The notes below the pieces were generated by a model. The model saw only the letters and a program-made list of their open reading frames with translations. It was not told the origin of the DNA and did no database searches. Source: Rhizopus arrhizus (taxonomy: Eukaryota; Mucoromycota; Mucoromycetes; Mucorales; Rhizopodaceae). From it: a DNA stretch of 64,000 nucleotides. How positions within the stretch are numbered: the stretch's first letter is position 1; the number at the start of each line of letters is the position of its first letter. A program made the position numbers and the translations under genes. Shown in pieces: positions 1 through 10,858 of the stretch. The stretch spans positions 372,001-436,000 of the forward strand of contig JAKZZE010000030.1 in assembly GCA_024220505.1 (NCBI GenBank), written 5' to 3'.

Positions 1-42
1 ATAAACAAACCAAAAAGAGAAGAGATTAACAAAGTGACCTAG

Positions 43-2322
43 TGTGTTGTTGATCAAGATGTTTACCTTGAGTTATCTGCATCATCACTGGATATCCACC
101 AGTGAACTCTTGAGCACGTTGATTGGCATCATCATCCAAGCCATCACCGTGATCGTGGTCGCCGTACCCGAAGGTTTACCGATGGCCGTCACACTCGCCC
201 TGGCGTTCGCAACGACCGAGATGCTCAAGGACAATAATCTCGTGAGACATCTCTCCGCATGGTAAGTCCAAACAAACCCCCTCAGCCTTTCCTCATCCCT
301 CTTTAGTGAAACCATGGGCAACGCGACCGCGGTCTGTTCTGACAAGACAGGGACCTTGACAGAAAACAAGATGACGGTCGTCAGTGCCTCCGTGGCCGAA
401 ACACAGTGTTTCAAGTCGAGCGAGATCCAGCGCTGGCGATACCAAGTCCATCCGACCGCACTCGACTTGACCCTCGAGGGCATCTCGGTGAACTCGACCG
501 CCTTTGAAGGCCGTGATCCAGAAGGACAAGTGAAATTCATTGGGTCGACGACAGAGTGTGCGATGATTGAGTTTGCTCGAAAGCTTGGCTATGCTTATCA
601 AGACCAGCGGGCCGCCTCGCGTTCGGCTCTGATCTATCCCTTTAGCTCGAGTGTGAAGAGCATGACGACGGTGATTGAGATGAACGAGAGCAATGTCGTC
701 TCGCCTGAAATTTCAGACTATCGGGTGTACACCAAGGGTGCGGCCGAGATCCTCCTCAGGGCCTGTAGCCACTACATGGATGTCAGGGGAAACGTGGTGC
801 CCTTGGATCGCTCGATGCGTGAAGAACAAGAGCGGTTGGTGAATTCGTATGCAGAACGGTCGTTGAGAACCCTGGCTTTGGCTTATCGTGATGTCAGCAA
901 GGCAACGTTTGAAGGTAAGATGAGAGCTAAGCATCCGCCGTGTCGCTAACCAGATCCTAGGGTTCAATCCGGATGAACCACCGATGCATGATCTTGTGCT
1001 GCTCGGTATCATTGGCATTCAAGATCAACTTCGTCCGGGTGTCATCGAGTCCGTCCAAGCCTTCCGTCGGGCCGGTGTCTTTATTCGCATGGTAAGTAGA
1101 ACACGAGGGTAGAGAACGTGAGGACTGATGACCGGAATAGATCACGGGCGATAATTTGGAAACAGCCAAGGCGATTGCGAAAGAATGCGGCATCTTGACC
1201 ACCGGTGGTCTGGCGATGACCGGACCTGACTTTCGAGCGCTCAGCCCTCGCGAACAATACGACGTGATCCCTCGCCTTCAGGTCCTCGCACGGTCCTCAC
1301 CGATCGACAAGACGGTGATCATCGCTCGCCTGCAGGAAAGGAACGAGGTGGTGGCCATGACGGGTGACGGCACGAACGATGGACCGGCACTGAAGCTGGC
1401 CAACGTGGGCTTTGCGATGGGCATCGCCGGAACCGAAGTGGCCAAGGAAGCCTCGGATATCATCCTGATGGACGACAACTTCAACTCGATCCTCCAGGCC
1501 CTCAAGTGGGGTCGAGCGGTCAATGACGGCGTCCGAAAATTCCTCACCTTCCAGCTCACGGTCAACATTGCCGCCGTCGTGCTTTCCTTTGTGAGCGCGC
1601 TCATGTCTGAAAAGTCCGAAAGCATCCTGAGCGCCGTTCAACTGCTCTGGGTGAACATGATCATGGATACCTTTGCCGCCCTGGCCTTGGCCACCGAGCC
1701 TCTGACGGATGAACTGGTCCGTCGCAAGCCCCTGCGCAAGGATGCCCACTTGATCAACTGGCGCATGAGCCGCATGATCTTTGGACAGGCCCTGTTCCAA
1801 ATCGCGGTCAATCTCGTCCTCATGCTCCACGGCCCCGCTCTCTTTGGTCTCTCGGCCTCTCCTCAGGACACCAAGGTGCTCCGAACCATGGTCTTCAACG
1901 TCTTTGTCTTTTTACAGGTCTTTAATGAACTCAACTGCCGTCGTATCGACGATCGTCTCAACATCCTCCGTGGCATCACCCACGATCATCTCTTCTTGGC
2001 CATCCAGGGCTTGGTCGTCATCAGTCAGATCATCATCGTCCAATACGGTGGTCTTGCCTTCAAGACCGTCCCTCTCTCCTTGTCTCAGTGGCTCTTTACG
2101 ATCGGCATCGGCTCTCTCTCCATCCCGGCCGGTATCTTCATTCGTCTCCTGCCCAATCATCTGCCCTACTTTTGGAGTGAGAACAATGATGATGAATTCA
2201 ATCATGAAATAAGTTATCCTCGTCTGTGTTGGGAGACCGCCGTTCAGCATGTCCTTCATGGTCTTCATGTCAAAAAAGCAGAAGAGGTCACTTTGGCTCA
2301 AAAAGAAGCTCGCAAGTTTTGA
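43..2322 (+). CDS. PMC1: P-type Ca2+-ATPase, PMC1/PMCA type (5' partial)
   Basis: Exports or sequesters Ca2+ at the cost of ATP; fungal PMC1 proteins load the vacuole. Exons read 43-261, 307-914, 961-1091 and 1141-2322, joined in phase at GT-AG introns; an acceptor at 41-42 shows that the gene starts upstream of the window. Visible motifs are VAVPEGLP of the fourth transmembrane helix, the phosphorylation loop [16 protein letters not shown], and the hinge motif [13 protein letters not shown], followed by the C-terminal membrane segments with [17 protein letters not shown]. This order is diagnostic of type IIB Ca2+ pumps. The C-terminal tail after the last membrane helix is short (about 45 residues) with no obvious calmodulin-binding extension; in plasma-membrane pumps of animals that tail is long. 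Seen: motifs and introns. Inferred: vacuolar location. Confidence 0.93.
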
Positions 2323-3097
2323 TGGCTGATTTTTCTTGTTGTATATAGTTTTCATTAAAAAAAAAAAAAGTTATCCATGACCCGATCTGTGTGTGTTTTT
2401 TTTACATGTAAAGTTCACTGTCATTCGTTTTCGATCGATTTCTTTTGTCGTCTCATCACCCTACTCACATGGGTTTCGGACATGGCTGTGGGTGAATGTG
2501 GAAAAACACAATACGGTGTGAAAAGCCAGTGGATGAAGAGAGAGATATCAGAACGGGCTTTGGTCACTCTTTCGAAGGCGACCGATCTCTTATTCAACCC
2601 CTCTTTCCTCTTTTGTTGACTGTCTGAATAGCTCGAGTCCTTCTTTTGACGGTTGAAACAAAATTGACATCCATACGCAAGGCTACAGGTGGCTTGCGTT
2701 CCCTTTTTAGGAATCAAAGCCAATGAATTCAGCGGGAGGACTGATAAAGAAAAGGGCAGTGATCACTGTACCCTCTGGATCGAATTGTTTTCTTTAAAAT
2801 AGACAAAGGTAACATGTTTATTGATGTGAAATATCAAGTTCTTTCTTGATCGGGAATAAAAGAGGATCGAATGGCTCATCTGATTCACTTTTTTTTAAAT
2901 TAGTATCCAGTCCTCTTTTCTGTAGAATGATGCAAGTCATGGGTCAAATCTCTGCTTGATTGTACAACATGCAATCCACTGTACTACGATCAATGCATTC
3001 TCACAGGCATTTCCATCTTTATTCTTACTGGGATCAAAAAGGATGAGTTATGGTTTATGATGGAAAAGGATTAAAAAAGTTATTAATACTTTATGAT
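2323..3097. other. intergenic stretch, no gene seen
   Basis: This holds the 3' flank of the Ca2+-ATPase and of the convergent PEX22-like gene. Only short open frames without recognisable motifs occur. Confidence 0.5.
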
Positions 3098-3973
3098 TTA
3101 TTGGGTATAGAATCCAACTGATTTAGCAATCGAAGTATTCAAGATGTGATCACTTATCTCTATCTTTTCATAGTGTTGTTCATAATAAACACGCTTCTTT
3201 TGATTCGCTAATATCCAAATCACTCGATCTATACTCAGTCTTTCCATCATCTTCTTTCCATCATCTAATTCCCATCCACCCTCGACATGAACCACTGGAT
3301 CGATCTGTTGGATCAATTGAACTTTACCTTCCTCGGATGAACAATAAATCACCTTTCTTTTGTCGATAGTGTCAAACAGGTTAGCGTTGGTCATCAATCG
3401 ATCGATTTGGGTTCGGTCTTGTTCAGTATTCATGTGAATCATGACGTACATGTCATACGCAGTGGATAGCTCGATGAGTAATCGGATGGCGTTCTCTTGA
3501 AACGCGTGGTTAGGCAGCTGGATGTCTCTAGAAGGATTCCAGAGGACGGTCTGAAGGGATTGAGTGTTTTGCTTTATCTTACGAGTATCTTACATTTTTT
3601 AAAGAGATTGTCATCTTCTTTTTCATGCCAGCAGCTGACATCATCCCATCCATCAACCTCGCACTCCAACTGGGACCATGACGTGAGGATGTATTGTTTG
3701 AGAAGGACAGAGAGGATGTGTTGCTGATCGGAGAATGGAGTGGTGTAAAAAGCTAGAGGGGATAAGAAAGAGAGCGAGCAGGGTGAGGTTACTTACCGTA
3801 CACGGTACATTCAATAAACTCAGATTGGATCTCTTCAACTGAACTTCTCTTTTTTGTTCTTTATATCGCTTGTACCAGTAAGCAATGATGCTCATCAGCA
3901 AGGTCACCAGTGAACAATAACCCGTGTACTTGATAAATGCCCAAGTTTTATGTACTCTTTTTGTAGTCAGCAT
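3098..3973 (-). CDS. PEX22: PEX22-like peroxisomal membrane peroxin
   Basis: PEX22 anchors the ubiquitin-conjugating enzyme PEX4 to the peroxisome surface for PEX5 receptor recycling. Exons on the minus strand are 3973-3797, 3752-3594 and 3550-3098, giving about 262 residues. The short N terminus is followed by one membrane segment at about residues 16-33 (YTGYCSLVTLLMSIIAYW), then a basic stretch, a low-complexity linker and a C-terminal globular domain. That domain has the order seen in plant and fungal PEX22: a strand MTISLKN, LLIELSTAYDMYVMI, then KVIYCSSEEGKVQLIQQIDP. The start at 3973 is chosen because the upstream ATG at 4044 overlaps the stop codon of the preceding gene and lies beyond a TATA-like box. 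The call rests on remembered family pattern, so a distant Rossmann-like protein cannot be excluded. Confidence 0.62.
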
Positions 3974-4014
3974 GAAAATAAAAGAACAAGACGAGGAGGG
4001 GGGGAGAGAAGGAG

Positions 4015-4024
4015 TATTTAAATA
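4015..4024 (-). promoter_or_regulatory. TATA-like box of the PEX22-like gene
   Basis: The palindrome TATTTAAATA lies 42 nt upstream of the chosen ATG at 3973, in the 65-nt gap between two same-strand genes. It supports the downstream start. Confidence 0.4.
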
Positions 4025-4038
4025 AAAATGCGGGGATT

Positions 4039-4316
4039 TCACATGTCAGCAAGATTTCCACGTGATGTGATCCATGGTAACCATTTCATACTTGAGCTAT
4101 TGTCTATCGGCTTGCTGTTACGCAACATGAACAGTTTGATGGTCATTGTGGCTCCGATGATGAGAAAGAGAGTAGTGATTGCTCCCAGGATACAACCTAT
4201 CACCTAATAAAGAATGAGAAAAACAATGAAAATATCACGTCTTTACTTGCCACAAATGTTCTTTCAGGATTGAGAGTATAAAATACAGGGCTTTCGATCA
4301 AGGATGTTTCATTCAT
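4039..4316 (-). CDS. small single-pass membrane protein, function unknown
   Basis: Two exons (4316-4251 and 4203-4039) give a 76-residue protein. The intron has a GC donor (GCAAGT) and a normal TAG acceptor, and phase is kept exactly. After about 22 polar residues comes one strongly hydrophobic segment (VIGCILGAITTLFLIIGA, about residues 23-40), then a short basic, polar tail ending in NLADM. The stop lies only 65 nt upstream of the PEX22-like start on the same strand, so the two genes are head-to-tail with almost no promoter space. I do not recognise the family. Too short and spliced to show as one open frame; the hydrophobic block, the splice sites and the phase are the support. A chance open frame is possible. 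Confidence 0.45.
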
Positions 4317-5076
4317 TCAAAAAAAAAAAAAAATTCCTTGAAATAAAAAAAAAAGGGAAAAATATTTTTACAAAAAAGAAACCAAAAAAAAAAAAAAAAA
4401 TGTATTCATTGAAATGCATTGACAGCTTACTTTTTAATAAAGTTTCCCCTTCTTTCTTCATCTCTTTGAGACCAAAAGTTAATTTACTGAAGTGCACAAA
4501 AGTTCTCAAACTGAATAATACACTTTTAGCCATAAGTGTAACATGTACAATTTCGGAAGTTTTTAAGACTACCACATAAAGAATAAAACTATCTTTTTTG
4601 CTTCTGCTGAGAAATGAGGTATTTATTGACACTTTGTCTTCAAGTAAGACATAGGATGATTGGGCAGAAGCATCGTCTGAAGACTATTGATCAAATGTGC
4701 CTCTTTCAATGTGAACACATCGCTGTCTTTTACACATTTGCTATTTTTCCATATCTCTCGTGGACAAAGGAACCACAGAGTCCATGCAAAAGCCTAGTGC
4801 AATCTATCAAGCTCAAGTCTGATCTGATCTAATCTCTGGGCCATTTCTCATTCCTTCTTTGGCTCAACCTCTAGAATCACAGGCCGATACGCTTTTACTT
4901 TTAAGCCAACGAAGCATGTCACATCTCCTTTGGCACAAGCCCAAACAAGTGAGTGCATGAGGCAACCATTCAACAAGACACTTTTAATACCAACCTCACT
5001 TACTGTCCGTTCACTTGAGCTTCATCCTATCCACCTTCGAGGCGATGGATACATGCAATACAAAAAAAAAAGATGT
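4317..5076. other. A/T-rich intergenic stretch, no gene seen
   Basis: Long A runs around 4320-4400 and only short frames without motifs. It contains the upstream flank of the small membrane protein and the 3' flank of the first thioesterase-like gene. Confidence 0.45.
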
Positions 5077-5950
5077 TTATTTGAAAGGAATGACTTTCTT
5101 CAAGAAACGCGAAAGTAACTCAACCTCGTCATCGCTCACGATGTGCGTTTGATTGGGATAGGTGATAAAAGTGACCCGATAGTGCAGTGATTTCAACTTG
5201 CGAGCAGCTTCTTGACCCATAGGATAAGAAATCGACTGATCTTGGGTACCGTGAGCCAGTAAGAAGGGTGTTTTCCTGTTGGCTTCAGAGGCCGTCTGTG
5301 GACATGAGTGACAAGGTGTGGTCGAATCGTGTGCTTACCTCTTTTGTTTTATTTTCCATACCCAAAAAGCCACTGTAACTGACGACGCCTGCGAGCCTAT
5401 GTTCTGATCTTAAGCCGGTCAAGAGTGAGATTGCAGCACCTTGTGAGAATCCGCCGATGACGATACGATCTGAACGAATGCCATGATTGACCTCTTGGCC
5501 CACCAGATGATTCACTACTCACGCCTTCAGTCACCGTTTATTTTTATACAACGCTTACCAGCATCAACCGATTCCAACATGTCTTGTTGATTTGCGTTCC
5601 TTAAACTTTCATCATCGAGTCCAGTGATATCAAACCATGCTAGAGGAACGAATGAAACCTGATCACTTTACTCCCACAAACATCTTTCTTTACCTCTCAT
5701 CCTTTCACCTCCAGCAAAAGTGACATTTCTAAACGGCCTATGAATGCAACTCATCAGTTCTCTGGTTGTCTCGCATGCTGTTTTCTTACGCATCCGGAAG
5801 GACCCACTTCACATATGGAAAGAGATCACCGAGCTCTTGAGGTAAATAAGCAAATCCTGCAGATGAATTGTTACGACCGTGAAGCCAGAATACGGTCGCC
5901 GTCTGGGTGGTTTGTGCGGCCACGACAAGGGATGTAAGGTCCAGGGTCAT
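5077..5950 (-). CDS. acyl-protein thioesterase / carboxylesterase family hydrolase, copy 1
   Basis: An alpha/beta hydrolase of the phospholipase/carboxylesterase family; relatives remove palmitate from proteins or hydrolyse lysophospholipids. Five exons (5950-5790, 5737-5694, 5639-5559, 5514-5339, 5295-5077) give 226 residues, the normal family length. The nucleophile is Ser in GGFSQGAAISLL, the acid is Asp in HGTQDQ, and the base is His in QTHIV near the C terminus; all three are in the expected order. The strand-turn motif that usually reads LHGLGD is LHGRNNSSAG here. A paralogue with the same intron positions lies 2.2 kb further right on the same strand (8102-8974), so this is a tandem duplicate. 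Start chosen at the ATG that gives the short N terminus normal for the family; in-frame sequence upstream is phenylalanine-rich noise. Confidence 0.88.
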
Positions 5951-8101
5951 TTTGAAAGAAACAAAGGAAACGTGTTGATTTCCATCTCTTTTTGTAGTCT
6001 CCAGTGAGAAAAAAAAAAGCATCGCTGGGATATTTTTCATCATCCTGCCGCGGAGCCATCTTCTCTTGATGTTTCCCCGTAAATGGGATGACATGTTTGT
6101 CGGGAAGATCGGTACTACCAAAGGAGCTAGGCAAAAAAAAAAAAAAAAAGAAAAAGATTCAGGCTTTATCCTATTGATCACGGTCATTCTTTTTTTTTTT
6201 CTTTGGGTTTCTGACCCTTTTTGTGTTTAGTTTTTCAATAAACTCATTTTTCCGATAAAAAGTCACTGTCTTGATTCTTTCCCGACCTTTTCCCATCTAG
6301 AGTACGTAACAATCATGTTGTCGGCCTTGGATGTTATGGTTTCAAAAAAAAAAAAAAAAGTCTCGCATTCCAGAAGCAGTCAGCAGACTAGGATGTGAGA
6401 AGGCCTTAGCAGTGAAAAGGCGAGGATGTATGGACAGACTAATGCAATGGATAAAAGGTAGATGGTCCATCTTGTCTCAGAGGCCCAGTCTAGAGGCATT
6501 CTCCTGTCACACTCTCCACTCTTTCTGAGGACAAGTTTTCTTGCTGGTCGTCCTCTGGTGATTATGGATTCGGGCCAAATTGGCTTCCACTGGTTTCATT
6601 CAAGAGGCAGGTTGAAATTCTCACTGGGTTCGATCAGAGTTGATGCTTTCCTCTTTGCAGGATTCATTGGGACAGAACCCATGGCTCTTTCAACAGAAGA
6701 GGTAGTGTTAGCCCATGTGGCGCATTGTTTTCCTTTATTATCTCAAATCATATCCGGTGCATATGCCTGCTCTTTCTGCGCCTTGTACTCAATGTCTGCG
6801 TTTCTCAATTGCTTCATAACACTGTTGATAACTTCCAGGTGGGCATGCTAGCCTCGTCTAGAGGAGATGCTTGCGACCAGTACAATCTTTTGCTCTCTTT
6901 CTATTATCAAACACTGGTGTATTCCAGATGGATACTGAACCTTGTCTATAAGTATATGGTTTCAAGCAGGATCTCTGTTATTGTCTATCTATAGAATCCA
7001 CTATTCGCCTGCGGACCATCCCATGGATGCTTTTTCACCAGCGATCGAGAACCGATCTTTTCTTGGGTAGCGTGCATAAACCCTCTAACCGTCTTCTCTT
7101 TCTGCTGCTCGATTCTTCAAGCTGACCAGTACAACCGCTTAATCAAAGAAGGAATGATCAGTGAGTGAACTACTGTGCTGTTCATGCGAGTCGCTAGCTT
7201 GCTCCTTATTCCTTCTTCAGATCCAGGTTCATCTTTTTCTTTTGTTTGTATGACTTTGCTGATCCGTTGATGCCTATCGTCTTGTATCTACATCCAACCT
7301 TTGCTGCCAGCGGGCTTCAGGCCGTGCTGAGCATGATTGAATCTTTTTTGGAGCGAAAAGGATCGAGATCTTTCACTAAACAACATAAAGCAATGACTTG
7401 GCTTATTTCATTTGTTTAAATCAATATGGTTTGTTTCATGATCTTTTTAACGCTCTTTTTGCTACTCTTGTTTCACGTGGCCCTGGTTTTTATCACAGTG
7501 CCTTTAATTGTTTTTTTTTTTCCCACTTTATGAAATAGACCAAGTTCATCTGCTTTGCAGACGGTTCACCACAGAAATAGCCTAGATTTGGACTCTTCTT
7601 TAGGAATTGACTGCAGGAGGTCCGTTTCAAGTTGTACAACAATGATTTTGCTGAAGGATTCAGGTCACTTTGATTCTGTGACGAAAAAGGGTGTATACTT
7701 AAAAAAGTATTTAGCATAAAATGTCGGGAGCCTGTGTTTCATGTGAGATTATTTTGATGGCCGATCTTTGCTTCCCTGTTGATTCCTTTCAAGGCAGAGA
7801 TTGTAGTGCGATTCAGGAACTGAGTTTTTTATGCCATTTCACAAATCAATAATTTCAGTCTGTGTAATGTGAAATAATTGAATTTAGAAAAAAAAGAAGG
7901 CATCATGATTTCTTTTGTGTTTATCTCATTCTGTCTGTCGTCAAGACTTGTGTGACGGTAAGAAAGTTGGAATTTATTCATCACAGTCCTACATGTGTTT
8001 AAATCATTTTTTTTTATTTAGTTTTAAACAGCTTGGCTGATATTTATTTCAAATTAAAAACAGAGTACGGCTGTTTTCCATGAATCCAACTCCTTTTAGA
8101 T
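5951..8101. other. intergenic stretch between two paralogues, no gene assigned
   Basis: No homology is recognised in about 2.1 kb. A minus-strand stretch around 6598-6850 looks protein-like but has an in-frame TGA and no start or splice context. Confidence 0.4.
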
Positions 8102-8974
8102 TCAAGGAGGAATGACCTTCTTTAAAAACTGGGCAAGCAATTTCACTTCGTCCGAGATTACTTCATGCTTGAGACCTTGATAGGTTTTAAAAGTCACAGT
8201 GTAATTCAATGCTCTCAATTCTTTTACAGACTCTTTGCCGAGCTCGTATTGGACAACTGGATCTTTCGTGCCGTGAGCGATCAAGAACGGGGTATCCTTG
8301 TTGGCTTCAGAGGCCGCCTAAAGTGCTTGATCAATGAGGGTTTGATATAGCATTTCTTTTTAATAAAAACCTTTTCAGTTTCATTTTTTAGGGCCACCCA
8401 TCCACTATAGCCAACAATGCCTGCGAGCTTATGTTCTAATCTTAAGCCTGACAAGAGTGAAATGACACAACCCTGGGAGAATCCACCGATGACAACACGA
8501 TCTGAGTCGATACCATGTTTGGTTTCATTACGAACAAGACTATTAACTAAAACAAAGAAATCTAGATGAAAATTACTGCTTCTTTCAGCTTTTGATTTTA
8601 CCAGTTTCTACAGATTGAAGCATTCCGTCTCTGTCTTCATCTTTCGTTCCAACATCAAACCAGGCTATATTATAAGGACGGCTTGGAACTCTGTCATTTC
8701 CAAAATACAGTCAAACTTACCTCTCATAGGAAAGCCTCCGGCAAACGTCATTTCTCTAAAAGGACTATGTAGATTTCATTAGGGTGGATAGATCATGAAC
8801 GCGGCCATGGTTATCTTACGCGTCAGGAAGGACCCACTTCACATAAGGAAAGTGATCACCGAGCTCTTGAGGCAAATAAGCAAATCCTGCAGATGAATTA
8901 TTGAGTCCGTGAAGCCAGATGACGGTGGCTGTATGTGCAGTTTGTGCAGCTACGATAAGTGGAGACAAGGACAT
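8102..8974 (-). CDS. acyl-protein thioesterase / carboxylesterase family hydrolase, copy 2
   Basis: Paralogue of the gene at 5077-5950 with the same five-exon layout (8974-8820, 8764-8721, 8664-8602, 8546-8371, 8317-8102; 217 residues). The catalytic residues are present: Ser in GGFSQGCVISLL, Asp in HGTKDP and His in LKHEVI. The motif that replaces LHGLGD is LHGLNNSSAG, so the NNSSAG change is shared by both copies and predates the duplication. The last intron has a weak donor (GTTTTT), needed to join LKNETEK to AASEAN in phase. Protein identity with copy 1 is moderate by eye, so the duplication is old and both copies appear functional. Confidence 0.85.
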
Positions 8975-10858
8975 GTTTTAAAAAAAAGGGAGTAAATGAA
9001 TGACAAACGAGATCTGTTGAATGCTGTTTCTTTATATATGAGGATATTTGGATCTCTTCAGTAGGTTACAAGTGACAAGGTAGGTCATTTTATTTCTCAC
9101 TAGTTGATGTATCCGCGGGAAGAGAGACCTTTGTGTCCCTCAGATGAGACCCAAAAGTTGTACCAAGACTAGACTGGAGAAAGTCTGGTTTACCAAAGAC
9201 GAAATGAATCCCTCTGGTCTATAGAGCAGCATCTGACTCTACCCGCTTTCTATCTCTTTTTCCTGATGGAAAAGTCGGGAATTGACCTTTTCTGTCTTGC
9301 TCGTAAACTATCTGTGTTTTTTCTTCCTTTTTTAGGAGCAAATTGCATTTTAATTTACTTTGTCATTCGTTTATGCCCCGCCTCTTACCAATCCTCTCTT
9401 CTTTTCCTTCTTCTTTCAAAATACAGTATTTTATCAACACTGGGAACTATAGGTTTAGAAAACTGGTGCCTGTGAAAAAGACAGTTCATGATGTAAGAGA
9501 GCCTAAAGTAGGATCAGCAATGCTGTAAGGCTTTCTATAATCTCATGACCATCTTTCATACAAACAAAGCAACCCTCATCTAATCTTTTAAGATCTCTCT
9601 CTTTCTTTCTTTTTTTCCCTTTACACTGATGAAATACCCCATACAATAAATAAGGTTCGCACTGATTTGGTCTTTTGTCTTGTAAAGATCCATCGACCTG
9701 GGAAACTTTTCCAAGAAACTACAGAAGACATATATAAGCTTATTATTTCTGCTTGTGTTCTTTTAAAATCTCTAAAAAAAAGCACCAGTTGTACGTTTCA
9801 CTGCTCTTGTTTGGCATTTCACAAGCAAAAAAAAAAAAAGTAAAAGATTTACGTTTTTTATGTGTTTTAATGGAATGGAAAACACTAAACAAGATAAATC
9901 AAGGATTTATTCACATCATTCTTTTTTAATTTTTCAATTGTAATATAGTATTATGACTTAAAGTAAATATAATACCATTTGGCCTTTTTGCCGTTAGTGG
10001 TTTCTTTATTGACATACCCCTTAAAAGATAATTACAAGATGTCATCTCTATTTTCCAGTGAGATGTTGAATTGAAGAAGCTTGTGTATTTACTAATTATG
10101 ATGATGGCTTTTAGAAAATAAGTGAACAAAGGAAGGCATGAATTTTTAAGATGTGATACAAAAGTATCAATTCGTCAACTTGTACTTTTTTTTTTTTTCA
10201 TAAATCATACATCTCAAAAAAGACGCATGATAAAACAAGCTATTGTTTAAAAATGAAGCAATTAGACACTCATCAAGTTTGGCATAAAGTGGCAAAAAGA
10301 TAATACGAGTTCCCACGTCATTTCCTAATCACAGAATTTTTTAACTTGAGTTACGCCTTGAAGCACTGAAAACAATACAATAGTACTGATGACATCATGA
10401 GGATGCCTTGGTTTACAATCTTTAGCTTAATTCAAGAAATAGATATAAAACAATCATGTATGTGCATCCTTACGATTTTGCCACAAATGTACTGTTCAGT
10501 TCTTTTTTTAGGTTCGTGAAACGCTTTATTTTAAACGCAGCATAATTAACGTGTTAAAAAAAAAGTGGCTGAAAGATACAATGATCCTTATTGCTGTTTT
10601 AATTTAATTGCTTCCGTCTCTCTTTCATCCTTTTCTCTCTTCAAACAATAAACACTTTTAAAAATGAACAATAATTTCATTTTTTAACTCAAAATGTATA
10701 AAGTACTCTTGATTTCATTACCTCTCTTTAATCGAATGTTTCCCTATTACCTTTTTTTTTTCTGTAAAATAAAATGTAGTACAAATCTGTCTTGCAATTA
10801 AAATAATCATTTTGTATTTTTGGCTTTCTCTTTTTTCTTTTCTGCTTTCTTCTTCTTC
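8975..10858. other. A/T-rich intergenic stretch, no gene seen
   Basis: Only short frames without motifs, and many A or T runs. It must include the promoter of the channel-like gene that starts at 10859. Confidence 0.45.

Noticed and set aside
951..975. tRNA B-box-like GGTTCAATCC
   Set aside because: It lies at an exon start of the Ca2+-ATPase and has no A-box partner.
4309..4632. 107-codon minus-strand frame upstream of the small membrane protein
   Set aside because: Its C-terminal half is poly-Phe/poly-Lys from A/T runs; it ends in the true start region of the two-exon gene.
6598..6850. Minus-strand coding-like stretch between the two thioesterase-like genes
   Set aside because: Composition looks protein-like (NSVMKQLRNADIEYKAQKEQ) but there is an in-frame TGA, no start, no clear splice sites and no family I recognise.
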